A stretch of 64,000 nucleotides of DNA, taken from assembly GCF_027497495.1 (NCBI RefSeq), contig NZ_CP114205.1, positions 6,882,001 through 6,946,000 on the forward strand. Reading direction: 5' to 3'. The translations under genes were made by a program, and so were the position numbers. This DNA comes from Streptomyces tubercidicus. Its GTDB lineage: Bacteria > Actinomycetota > Actinomycetes > Streptomycetales > Streptomycetaceae. Positions 34,671 through 43,056 of this stretch are shown piece after piece. Every line of letters begins with the position of its first letter. Positions within the stretch are counted from its first letter, which is position 1. The notes under the pieces were generated by a model that saw only the letters and a program-made list of their open reading frames with translations, did not search any database and had not been told where the DNA came from.

Positions 34671-34756
34671 CCCGCATCAGACCGCCTGCACCAAGGCTCC
34701 CTCGGCCGAGGGAGCCCGCATCAGACCGCCTGCACCAAGGCTCCCTCGGCCGAGGG
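34671..34756. repeat. Tandem 44-bp duplication with palindromic core
   Basis: A unit starting CCCGCATCAGACCGCCTGCA occurs at 34671 and again at 34715. Each unit ends with CTCCCTCGGCCGAGGG. Confidence 0.8.
34695..34716. terminator. 22-bp perfect palindrome after the T7SS operon
   Basis: GGCTCCCTCGG and CCGAGGGAGCC form an uninterrupted palindrome about 80 bases after the stop of the preceding gene, repeated in shorter form 44 bases on. It may terminate the T7SS transcript in either direction. Confidence 0.45.
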
Positions 34757-35290
34757 CCGCGGAGCGCGCCCGGCAGCGGCCCCTGGCCGCACCGGCGTCG
34801 TCCGCCCGAAGGCTCGAAACGCGCCACGCCTCTTCGCGTACGAATTTTGCTGGACACTTAGACCTCACAATTCCATGTGCGGGTACATGGCGTACCTGCT
34901 GCTCTCGCGCATGACCGAAAAGTCGATTCCCGGAAGGCCGAATTCTTTGTGGGCCAGTCGAAGCCACACATTCGAGAACCCACTCAAGTGCGTTCGGCAG
35001 CATCAAAGCCACGACGAAGACCCCCGTTGTTCTTATGAAGTTCGTGTTGTCCCGGCCCTGTGGGCCGACCGACCGCATCCGCCTCACCGCCAGCGGAAGG
35101 GCCCTGCTTCTCTGCTGCTGCCGGAGGCGCCATTCGAAGCCTCGTGAGTGCTTAACCGGCTTGCGTCGGCGCAGAGCCATGCCCATGCCAGAGCCTCCCC
35201 ATCGGCCCTCAGATCCCTGAACTCTGTTGTGTCACAGCGCTGTAGCAGACATCTGGTCCAAACCCGTCCAGCAGCCCTCAGGTGGCCGTC
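34757..35290. other. Intergenic region, no gene recognised
   Basis: About 530 bases between the palindromic repeats and the Imm35-like gene. Several open frames exist, but none has a ribosome-binding site with recognisable content. Confidence 0.35.
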
Positions 35291-35602
35291 CTAGCCATTG
35301 GGCCGGCGCAGGCTGCGGTACAGCTCGATCGCGGAGTCCGGCGGAAAGTTGGGGACGTAGGTGACGGCTCCGTCGCTTTTGGAGATCACCATGTGACTGC
35401 CACCCAACGGCGCCTGAGTGCCGGGCGGCGGTGGGGGCACAACGGCGTGGACGAGGAAGCCGATGTCGAACTCCACCACGTACAACGGCGCCGGGTTTCC
35501 TTCCAGATCCAGTACTTCGAATCGGGCGCGAGCGGCAGCCAATGCCTCTTCGGCAGTGGCGGGGATGGGCTGTACCGGTTCCGGCGCGTCGGGATGTGAC
35601 AC
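35291..35602 (-). CDS. Imm35/YrhB-like small protein
   Basis: 103 residues. The sequence TAEEALAAARARFEVLDLEG, the strand pair YVVEFDIGFLVHAVV, and the end DGAVTYVPNFPPDSAIELYR resemble the YrhB/immunity-35 fold found in small actinobacterial proteins that neutralise polymorphic toxins or stabilise partners. No toxin gene is adjacent. It is a single-gene unit about 670 bases beyond the T7SS operon, in opposite orientation, so a link to a T7SS effector is possible but not shown. Confidence 0.55.
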   Translation of the reverse strand: MSHPDAPEPVQPIPATAEEALAAARARFEVLDLEGNPAPLYVVEFDIGFLVHAVVPPPPPGTQAPLGGSHMVISKSDGAVTYVPNFPPDSAIELYRSLRRPNG

Positions 35603-36018
35603 GGACTCTCTCCTATGTCAGTGAAGGGGTATCTGTGGGTCAGGCGCGGTCATACGGTTGAACTCGGGCTTGGTGCAGGCAGTTGGCCGTCGAAACGTCG
35701 AGCCGGAGCCGAGCCGGCGCCGAAACCGACACGGCGCAAACACTCGACTCTGGCTGCCGAGACTGCGCTGCTGTGGCGGCCCTGCAACCTCGCTGTACGG
35801 TCGCCGCACGCCGCCGTGATGCGGGCCGTGTCACTTTCTCACGGACTTCAGAACCCGCACCTCGCCGCCGAACTCGCTCTCCGGCTTCTGCTCCTTGATC
35901 AGAGCGTCGTTGAAGTCCTCGTTCTGTCCTCGTTCTCCTCGTGGTTCTTCGCCATCCGCTGCAACGCCTCTTCCTCCCCGCGCAGCCGTCTGCTGGCGCC
36001 CATCCATAGGGTGGCCGC
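35603..36018. other. Intergenic region, no gene recognised
   Basis: About 415 bases between two outward-facing genes; it must contain both promoters. No supported coding sequence. Confidence 0.35.
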
Positions 36019-36378
36019 ATGAGGATCGGTGAGCTGGCGCAGCGGTGTGGGGTGACGGTGCGGGCGATCCGCTACTACGAGTCGCTGGGTTTGCTGGAGT
36101 CCCGTCGGGGGCCGAATGGTTACCGGGTCTTCGACGATGCCGCCGTGGCTCGGGTGCGGAACATCCGTACGTTGCTGGACTCAGGGTTGGACGGGGCGAG
36201 CGTTGCCGCGGTTGGGCATTGCTTGGATGGCGATCTGCAGGGATCCGAGCCTTGTTCAGATGCCATTGCCTTGTACGAGCGTCGTCTTGCTGTGGTGGAT
36301 GAGCGAGTGCGCAGTTTGACGGAAGTGCGCGACCAGTTGGCGCGACGGTTGGCGGAACTGCTCGGGACCGCACGGTAG
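36019..36378 (+). CDS. MerR-family regulator
   Basis: 119 residues of the short MerR type: winged helix RIGELAQRCGVTVRAIRYYE and GLLESRRGPNGYRVFDD, then a linker and the dimerisation helix ALYERRLAVVDERVRSLTEV. A single Cys in EPCSD (about residue 80) is not enough for a metal site, so a drug or redox ligand is more likely than a heavy metal. It is followed by a dyad operator and an MFS pump gene on the same strand, the usual regulator-efflux arrangement. Confidence 0.88.
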   Translation: MRIGELAQRCGVTVRAIRYYESLGLLESRRGPNGYRVFDDAAVARVRNIRTLLDSGLDGASVAAVGHCLDGDLQGSEPCSDAIALYERRLAVVDERVRSLTEVRDQLARRLAELLGTAR

Positions 36379-36398
36379 AACCTGCTTCAGCCGCTTGA

Positions 36399-36418
36399 CC
36401 TTGACGCTGGCGTCAGGG
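36399..36418 (+). promoter_or_regulatory. MerR-type operator upstream of the MFS gene
   Basis: CCTTGACG-CTGG-CGTCAGGG is a 20-bp dyad with one mismatch, lying between a TTGACC (36395) and a GACAAT (36422). Overlong spacing with a dyad in the spacer is what MerR regulators act on. It is 21 bases after the merR stop and about 200 bases before the MFS start. Confidence 0.6.
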
Positions 36419-36625
36419 TTCGACAATCGGTCCATGGGCGTTCTGACCCATCGGTCTCCTCGCCCTTGCCGTAAGCGAGCACCGCGGCGCGCAGTCGCTA
36501 GCGGCGCGGTCCGGAACCTCGGCGCCGCGCCGATCACCCCTGCCCTGCCGCTGGCTTTCGCCTGGTTCGCGGCCCGTCCTGACCGAAACTCCAACAGTTT
36601 CCTGGGTGACCCATCGGAGTACGAA

Positions 36626-38137
36626 GTGACACTTCACGACACGGAATTAGAGAGGGGAGCGCCGGATTCCGGCCTCCCTGAAAGCCGACGCCGGTGGGCG
36701 CTGGTTCTCCTTGCCGGAGCGCTGGCGCTGGACACCAGTGGGGTTGCGGTCATCAATGCCGCCTTGCCCTCCATCGGCGATGAGTACGACATTGACAGCT
36801 CCACGCTCCAGTGGACGATGACCGTCTATTCCATCGCCTTTGCCGGGTTCCTCCTGTTCGGGGGCAGGATCGCGGACGTCCTGGGCCCTAGGAAGATCTT
36901 CGCAGTGGGGGTCGCGCTCTTCGCCGCGGCTTCGCTGGGGGCCGTGCTCGCTCCGACCGTTGGGGTGCTGATCGCGGCTCGTGCGGTGCAGGGGATCGGT
37001 GCAGCACTGTCCGGCCCTGCGTCGCTTGCTCTGCTCAGCCAGATCTTTCCTGAAGGACCGCAGCGGAACCGGGCGCTGGCGGTCTATGCGGCGACCGGCG
37101 GGTCCAGCTTCAGCGCCGGGCTGGTTGCCGGCGGGACTCTCACCGACTTCCTTGGCTGGCGCTCGGTGTTCGCCGTCAGTGTCCTCGCCGGAGTTCTGAT
37201 CCTGGCAGCGGTCCGGGCGCTGCTTCCCGCGGGCCGGCGCCAGCCGCGCCCCCTGGACATCCCGGGCGCGATCCTGGTCACCCTGGGCATCGGCCTGGTC
37301 GTGTACGGCGTGAGCGAGGGCAGTGAAGTCGGCTGGGGCTCCGCACAGGTCCTGATCTCACTGGTATTGGCCGTGATCGGGCTGGCGGGCTTCGTCGTGT
37401 GGGAGAAGGGGCGTACGGAGCCGCTGCTTCCGATGAGCATCTTCCGCAGCCGCCCGGTGAGGGCCGCCTCCCTCACCGGTGCTGTCTTCTACACCGGCGC
37501 CGGTGGGCTGCTGTTCTTCTCGCCGCTGTACGCGCAAGGGGTACTCGGTTACTCGGCGTTCGAGTCTGCCCTGGCCGTCCTGCCGGTGGGCGTGGTCGTG
37601 ATCATCAGCTCGCAGATCGCCGGACGTCTGATGTCGCCGGCGGCTTACAAGCCCCTGATGGCTGCCAGTCTGCTGCTCATCGGAGGCGGTGTCGCCCTGT
37701 GGGCGGGCACACCTGAGGACGGCTCGTACTGGGTGCACATGCTCCCCGGCATCGTGGTCATGAGCACCGGCCAGGGTTTGGGTTTCGGCGCGATGACGGC
37801 CGCCACTCTGGAGGGCCTGCCACTCCACCAGCACGGAGTCGCTGGCGCGGTCAATGTGACCGCGCAGCAGATCGGCAACAGCGTCGGTTTGGCGATCCTG
37901 GTTGCGGTTTCGGCCGGTGTCAGCGGCGGTGCCACACATCCAGCCGATCAGCTGGCAGGTTTCCACGCGGCATATTGGGTGGCGGGCGCCGTCGGGCTCC
38001 TGGGCGGGCTGACCGTTCTGCTCACCAGATTTCCCAAGGTGGACACCGCGCCATCAGCCGCCGGGAACGGGTCGTCGGTGGCACGCCGATCCGGAACGGG
38101 GCCGAGCCCGTGCTCTCGTGCCGATGAGTTACGTTGA
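36626..38137 (+). CDS. MFS drug efflux transporter (DHA2 type, about 14 TM)
   Basis: 503 residues from the GTG at 36626 (GGAG six bases upstream). The frame is open back to 36395, but that part overlaps the operator. The first TM has ALVLLAGALALDTSGVAVIN, with the DHA2 motif NAALPSIGDEYDIDSSTLQW right after it. Motif A appears as GGRIADVLGPRKIF and motif C-like GATGGSSFSAGLVAGGTL. About fourteen hydrophobic segments run to residue 480. It probably exports a lipophilic drug using the proton gradient, under control of the MerR encoded just upstream. Substrate not predictable. Confidence 0.85.
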   Translation: MTLHDTELERGAPDSGLPESRRRWALVLLAGALALDTSGVAVINAALPSIGDEYDIDSSTLQWTMTVYSIAFAGFLLFGGRIADVLGPRKIFAVGVALFAAASLGAVLAPTVGVLIAARAVQGIGAALSGPASLALLSQIFPEGPQRNRALAVYAATGGSSFSAGLVAGGTLTDFLGWRSVFAVSVLAGVLILAAVRALLPAGRRQPRPLDIPGAILVTLGIGLVVYGVSEGSEVGWGSAQVLISLVLAVIGLAGFVVWEKGRTEPLLPMSIFRSRPVRAASLTGAVFYTGAGGLLFFSPLYAQGVLGYSAFESALAVLPVGVVVIISSQIAGRLMSPAAYKPLMAASLLLIGGGVALWAGTPEDGSYWVHMLPGIVVMSTGQGLGFGAMTAATLEGLPLHQHGVAGAVNVTAQQIGNSVGLAILVAVSAGVSGGATHPADQLAGFHAAYWVAGAVGLLGGLTVLLTRFPKVDTAPSAAGNGSSVARRSGTGPSPCSRADELR

Positions 38138-38286
38138 TGATGCATGAATCAACGGCCGGGGCGTTGCATGGAGGATGAAGCTGCCTGTCGGCAAAGGGAG
38201 TTCAGTGGCCTCCGTTTGGCCAGCGTGCCACGGACGACGCCGGGGGACGACGGCCGGTACGACGTCATCTGAATCGGAGAACAGCA

Positions 38287-39558
38287 ATGCGGTACGAGTC
38301 GTCCGCGCGGCCTGACACGTGCGGTACGCCGTCCCTCGCGAGGCCGACCTCGCGTCGTCGGCTGCTGGGCGTGTCCGGCGCGGCCCTCCTCACAGCGGCG
38401 TGCACTCCCACGGCGGGTAAGCCGTCGGGTGGGGAGGGGAGTGTGCAGCCGAATGCCGAGAGCGGCGGTGCGCCCACGGGCGAGGCCCCGAACGGTGCGC
38501 TCGGGGTGAACTTCAACGAGGACCCGTCCGACATGAACTTCGCCCAGGTGAAGGCCCTTTCGGCGAAGTGGGTGCGCGGCTTCGTCCCCATGACGGACGA
38601 CCTCGACACCCACGACCCGGGCCGGCAGCGGGCCCTCGCCAGGCTGCTCGACGCGAGCGGGAACGGCTTCAAGACGATCCTCTCGCTGAAGTTCCCCTTC
38701 CTGAGTCTCGGGCAGTCGCTGCCCAAGGTGGGCAGTAAGGAGATGGAAGCGCAGCTGAAGCGCGTGGACCGGGTGCTGGACGCCGTCATGGGGAAGATGG
38801 ACATCCTCACCATCGGCAACGAGCCCTGGCTGGAGACCAGGAAGGACGAGCGCGACGCACGGCTCAATGTGTTCTACGAGCACGTCGCCGAGCACGTCAT
38901 CGCCTACCGCAGGAAGAAGTTCCCGCACGGCTGCCGGACCCGCCTGTACATGGGCGCTCTCAACCGCCTGGAGGCGAAGGAAGGACGTACGCAGGCCACC
39001 GAGCGCTGGGTCACCTTCGTCAACAGGAAGCCGGAGATCGAGGGCCTCGACATCCATCCGCACGTCGACTCCCTGCAGGCGGCCGGCAGGTACGTCCAGT
39101 ACGTCGTGTCCCGCCTGGACCAGGGCAAGAAGTTCCTCGCCACGGAGTTCTCCCTGGTGCAGCACTGGGAGAACCACATGGACGACAAGGTGCCGGCCGC
39201 CTACGCCGAGAAGTACGAGGTGCCACCGAACACCCGCGTATGGCAGGTGATCGGCAACGCGATCGAGAAGCCCTTCCCTCAGAAGAAGTGGGACGACTTC
39301 CTCGCGATGAGCCCGTGGTTCGCGTCCCACAAGGACTATCTGACGCAGCAGGTGCGGATGTTCCGGGAGACCGGGAAGCTCGCGGTGGCCACGTACGGGG
39401 TGGTGCAGATCGAGTCCATGGAGTCGGGCTGGGGCGCCGATAAGAAGCCGTGGATCCTCAACCCGCTGTATGCGAACCGCACGGTCAGGGAGGAAAACGG
39501 CAGGACCGGGCGGACCACCGTCTGGTTCGACTCGTTCCGTGCCCTGCAGGATTCCTGA
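38287..39558 (+). CDS. Secreted lipoprotein with glycosidase-like TIM barrel
   Basis: 423 residues. SRRRLLGVSGAALLTAAC (residues 22-39) is a twin-arginine-type leader ending in a lipobox with Cys39, so the protein is lipid-anchored outside. The mature part begins after a Gly/Pro linker with GVNFNEDPSDMNFAQVKALS and contains ILTIGNEPWLE, where Glu after Asn fits the acid/base NE motif of clan GH-A glycosidases, and FLATEFSLVQHW, where the second Glu could be the nucleophile. The substrate is unknown; cell-wall or plant polysaccharide is likely. Single gene. Confidence 0.65.
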   Translation: MRYESSARPDTCGTPSLARPTSRRRLLGVSGAALLTAACTPTAGKPSGGEGSVQPNAESGGAPTGEAPNGALGVNFNEDPSDMNFAQVKALSAKWVRGFVPMTDDLDTHDPGRQRALARLLDASGNGFKTILSLKFPFLSLGQSLPKVGSKEMEAQLKRVDRVLDAVMGKMDILTIGNEPWLETRKDERDARLNVFYEHVAEHVIAYRRKKFPHGCRTRLYMGALNRLEAKEGRTQATERWVTFVNRKPEIEGLDIHPHVDSLQAAGRYVQYVVSRLDQGKKFLATEFSLVQHWENHMDDKVPAAYAEKYEVPPNTRVWQVIGNAIEKPFPQKKWDDFLAMSPWFASHKDYLTQQVRMFRETGKLAVATYGVVQIESMESGWGADKKPWILNPLYANRTVREENGRTGRTTVWFDSFRALQDS

Positions 39559-39588
39559 CCGTGCGGTTCGCAACGTCTCAGTGGTCGG

Positions 39589-42195
39589 TCACGACAGGAT
39601 CTCGACGTACCCGTCGGTTCCGTGGACGCGGATTCGCTGGCCGTCCCGGATCAGCCGGGTGGCCTGGTCCACGCCCACGACGGCCGGCAGGCCGTACTCG
39701 CGGGCGATCACTGCGCCGTGGGTCATCAGGCCGCCCACCTCCGTCACCAGGCCCGCGATTCCGACGAACAGGGGCGACCAGCTGGGGTCCGTGAAGGTCG
39801 TGACCAGGATGTCGCCCGCTTCGAGGTCGGCTTCCGCCATGTCGAGGATGACGCGGGCCCTGCCCTCGATCGTTCCGGCGGAGACCGGGAGGCCGGTCAG
39901 GGCGCCGGCCGGCACATCGTCGCGCCGGTAGGCGCCGCTGACGGCCTCGCCGTCCGAGGTGAGCACGCGGGGCGGTGTGAGCGCGTGGTACGAGCGGAAC
40001 GCGTCCTTGCGCTGCTGGATGAGCTGGTGGTCCACCTGGTGCGTGCGCACGACGTCGTGGAGTTCCTGGAACGTGAGGTAGAAGATGCTCTCTTTGTCGG
40101 GGAGCACCTTGGCCTGCACGAGGCGATCGGCCTCTTTGAGCAGGGCCTGCCGGTAGACGAAGTAGCGGGTGACGATGTCGTACTTGGGGTACTCCCGGTA
40201 TCCGATGAAGGTGCGGACCCGGTCGATCATCCGCTTGGCCTCGTCGGCCTTCCGCTCCCCGTCCGGCAGGGCACGCAGGCGTGCCAGCACGTCCTGTTCC
40301 TTCTGCTGCGCCTTCTGCCGACCCTGCTCGAAGCGTCGCTCGGAGGTGCCCGGCTCGAAGAGCCTGATGTTGTCGAGGAGCACGGGCACCAGCGTGCTGG
40401 GGCGCTCGCGCCAGCGTGGCCTGGTGATGTCGATCTCGCCGACGCAGCGCATGCCGTACCGGTCGAGGTAGGACTCGATGGCGTCGCGCGCCTCGGTCCC
40501 GCCCGTGAGCTTCGCCAGGTCGTCCAGGAAGGCCGTGCCCTCGGCGTGCTCGGCGCCCTGGAGGAACGCCACCACCTCCGGATGCGGGCGGATCACGTCC
40601 GCGACGTCGAGCAGCGCCAGTCCCATCTCCGAGGTGACGTTGTCGGGGGCGGACAGCGTGAGCGTGTCGGCCGCGTTCTTCTCACCCAGCCACTCGTACA
40701 GCGTGTCGTTGAGCCACCACGTGGCCTCCATCCCCGCCATGATCGCCTGCATGCTCAGCGGATCACTGAGGACTCGCTTGTGCTCCTCGAAGGCCGTCAG
40801 CAGGAAGTCGAACAGCGCCGGTCCGGTCTTCGTCCGGATATCGCGTTCCAGGGCGGCGATGGACGTCCGGCTGCGCTCGATCAGTTCGGTGACGAGGGCC
40901 GGATCGGTCTCGATCGGGGCGGGCGGGCCGCCGGCCGGTGGTCCGGCGGGAGCCGTGTCCGGGAGTGAGGGGACGAAACCGTCGCGGTCGAGGATGGTCT
41001 CCAGAGCGTCCCTGATCAGCGGATCGCCTCTCCCGATGAGGTCCAGGAGGCCGGCGCGGGTCGAGGGCGAGGCCAGGCGCCGGGTGACGTCGACGAACAG
41101 CCTTCCGCCGGCCTCGTGCATCGGCACCATGGCCGTCAGCTGCCACAGGGAGAGTCCCAGGGGCTTCATGGGGTCGGTCATCATCTGCTGATGACCGACG
41201 GAGACATAGACGTGATTCTCCTGGTCGCCGGTCTCGGGGATGGGGAACAGCGTCGTGATCGGCCGGCTCTGGACGATCTGGAAGCCGTCGTCAGCCAGGC
41301 ACCATTCGATGTCCTGCGGGCGGCCGAAGTGTGCCTCGATCCGCCGCCCGAGCTGCACGAGCCGTACGGCCTGCGCATCCGTCAGCGTCGGCTGCTTCTG
41401 TCGCTGCGCGTCGATCGCCATGTCCTGGGTGCCGCCGGCCGGCAGGGCGTGCACGGCACGCTGTTTGGCGGCGATCGCCCTCGTGACGACTTCGCCGTCC
41501 CGCACCGTGAAGACGTCCGGGTTCACCAGGCCGGAGACCAGGGCCTCGCCGAGACCGAAGCCGGCGTCCACGGTGGCGGCCTTCCGGTTGCCCGTGACGG
41601 GGTCGGCCGTGAACAGGATCCCGGCCGCATGCGGGAAAACCATCTGCTGCACGACCACCGCCATGTGGACCGTGCGGTGGTCGATGCCGTTCCGCCGGCG
41701 GTAGGTCACGGCCCGCTCGGTGAACAGCGAGGCCCAGCACCGGCTGATGTGCCGGAGGATCGCCGTCGGCCCGACGACGTTCAGGTAGGTGTCCTGCTGG
41801 CCGGCGAAGGAGGCCGTCGGCAGGTCCTCCGCCGTCGCGCTGGACCGGACGGCGCAGGCGGGCTGCGCGCCGAGCCGGGCGAGCGCGCGGGTGATCGTCG
41901 CCGCGAGATCGTCCGGAATGGCGATCCCTTCGATGGTCCGGCGGATCTCCGCGCTGAGCGTGCGGATCGCCTCCCGGTCGTCGGGGCTGAGTCGCGACAG
42001 CCGATCGAGCAGATCGCCCATCGACGGCGCTTCCGCCATGATCCGCCGGAAGGCGTCCGTCGTGACGCAGAAGCCGGCCGGTACGCGGATGCCGTCGATC
42101 CGTGACAGCCCACCCAGGTGAGCGCCCTTGCCGCCGACGAACGCGACCTGCGTCTCGTCAACCTCGTGAAGATCCCACACGTACTGCTCGATCAT
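39589..42195 (-). CDS. rph: Rifampin phosphotransferase
   Basis: 868 residues, the normal size for the family. It inactivates rifamycins by transferring the beta phosphate of ATP to the ansa-chain hydroxyl, giving AMP and phosphate. The N-terminal ATP-binding domain has VGGKGAHLGGLSRI and SSATAEDLPTASFAGQQDTY (residues about 20-140). The long middle domain binds rifampin. The C-terminal swivelling domain carries the phospho-histidine in EVGGLMTHGAVIAREYGLPA. The ATG at 42195 is chosen because the family starts MIEQYVWDLHEVD; the open frame to 42309 is not needed. A rifamycin-associated element lies about 170 bases upstream. This gene is a resistance determinant carried naturally by many soil actinomycetes. 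Confidence 0.93.
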   Translation of the reverse strand: MIEQYVWDLHEVDETQVAFVGGKGAHLGGLSRIDGIRVPAGFCVTTDAFRRIMAEAPSMGDLLDRLSRLSPDDREAIRTLSAEIRRTIEGIAIPDDLAATITRALARLGAQPACAVRSSATAEDLPTASFAGQQDTYLNVVGPTAILRHISRCWASLFTERAVTYRRRNGIDHRTVHMAVVVQQMVFPHAAGILFTADPVTGNRKAATVDAGFGLGEALVSGLVNPDVFTVRDGEVVTRAIAAKQRAVHALPAGGTQDMAIDAQRQKQPTLTDAQAVRLVQLGRRIEAHFGRPQDIEWCLADDGFQIVQSRPITTLFPIPETGDQENHVYVSVGHQQMMTDPMKPLGLSLWQLTAMVPMHEAGGRLFVDVTRRLASPSTRAGLLDLIGRGDPLIRDALETILDRDGFVPSLPDTAPAGPPAGGPPAPIETDPALVTELIERSRTSIAALERDIRTKTGPALFDFLLTAFEEHKRVLSDPLSMQAIMAGMEATWWLNDTLYEWLGEKNAADTLTLSAPDNVTSEMGLALLDVADVIRPHPEVVAFLQGAEHAEGTAFLDDLAKLTGGTEARDAIESYLDRYGMRCVGEIDITRPRWRERPSTLVPVLLDNIRLFEPGTSERRFEQGRQKAQQKEQDVLARLRALPDGERKADEAKRMIDRVRTFIGYREYPKYDIVTRYFVYRQALLKEADRLVQAKVLPDKESIFYLTFQELHDVVRTHQVDHQLIQQRKDAFRSYHALTPPRVLTSDGEAVSGAYRRDDVPAGALTGLPVSAGTIEGRARVILDMAEADLEAGDILVTTFTDPSWSPLFVGIAGLVTEVGGLMTHGAVIAREYGLPAVVGVDQATRLIRDGQRIRVHGTDGYVEILS

Positions 42196-42366
42196 CGCGA
42201 TGCCCCCGACGCCGTCGTGTCCCGTTGCCCTGCACTGGCCGGTCGCATCCACCGGCGCCCCCACTGGTTCGACGCCACCGCGTCCCTCATACGTCGCCGA
42301 CACACGCACGTCATGTCCCCGTTTCCGCAGGTTGTGGCCTTGGCCGATGATTCTGCGGCACCACCC

Positions 42367-42386
42367 GGGCCTTGCCGCAAGGCCCC
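42367..42386 (-). promoter_or_regulatory. Rifamycin-associated element (RAE)
   Basis: On the minus strand it reads GGGGCCTTGCGGCAAGGCCC, which is the known 19-bp RAE inverted repeat with one extra C. Arms of nine bases pair around a single central base. The element is found upstream of rifamycin-inactivating genes in actinomycetes and is required for rifamycin-responsive expression. Its place upstream of rph fits that role. Confidence 0.85.
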
Positions 42387-42393
42387 CGGTGCG

Positions 42394-43056
42394 CTATACG
42401 TTAGGAGAGGCAGGGAGAGGCATCTCCCTGCCTTCGCCATGTCGGCGGGCCCTCGCAGCACGCACCTGGCCGTGGTGCTCCTCGCGCGTCACGATCGACT
42501 TGTCCACCAGCCCGGTCACCACGTCGAGCAACTCCCCCGGGGAGAGGCCGTCATGAGCGCAGACCTCTTCTGCCGCCTCCAGATCGAACCCCCCGGAGAA
42601 GACCGACAGATGAGCCCACAAGCGTCTCTCGGACGGCGTGCACAGCTCGTAACTCCCGTCGATGGCGGCGTGCAGTGTCCGTTGGCGGGCGGGGGCGGTG
42701 TCGCTGTACCGGAACGAATTCCGGACCTCGGCGGCAATACGCAGCGCCAGCCGGGTCTTGCCGAGACCGCCCATACCGGTCAGCGTGAGCAGCCTGGTAC
42801 GGGCGAGCAACCGCCGCGCTTCGGCCACTTCCGACCCGCGGCCGACGAAACTCGTCACCTCTGAGGGCAGGTTCCCCGTCTTCAGGTTCGGTTCTGCGCC
42901 GGGGGAGAGGCCGGGGGAGGCAGCACCTGATGGGGCGGCGGGGGAGGCGTCACCCGGTGGGGTGGCGGGCGTCGGCCGGGTGTTGTGGGGAGCCCGGACA
43001 AGCCGTGGTGCGGGAGTGGCTTGTCCGGGTTTCCCGTTCGGGCTCTCAGATGTCAT
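42394..43056 (-). pseudogene. Broken NB-ARC/LuxR-type ATPase regulator
   Basis: 220 codons in one frame. The start is intact (SEVTSFVGRGSEVAEARRLL, then the P-loop TLTGMGGLGKTRLALRIA), but right after it the sequence jumps to the late winged-helix region RTLHAAIDGSYELCTPSERR with LWAHLSVFSGGFDLEAAEEV, so the middle of the NTPase domain is deleted. The frame then ends early at the rph control region, losing the TPR and LuxR parts. An in-frame internal deletion plus truncation. Confidence 0.75.

Noticed and set aside
39622..40968. 448-codon plus-strand frame opposite rph
   Set aside because: Antisense shadow of the rifampin phosphotransferase; no recognisable domain.
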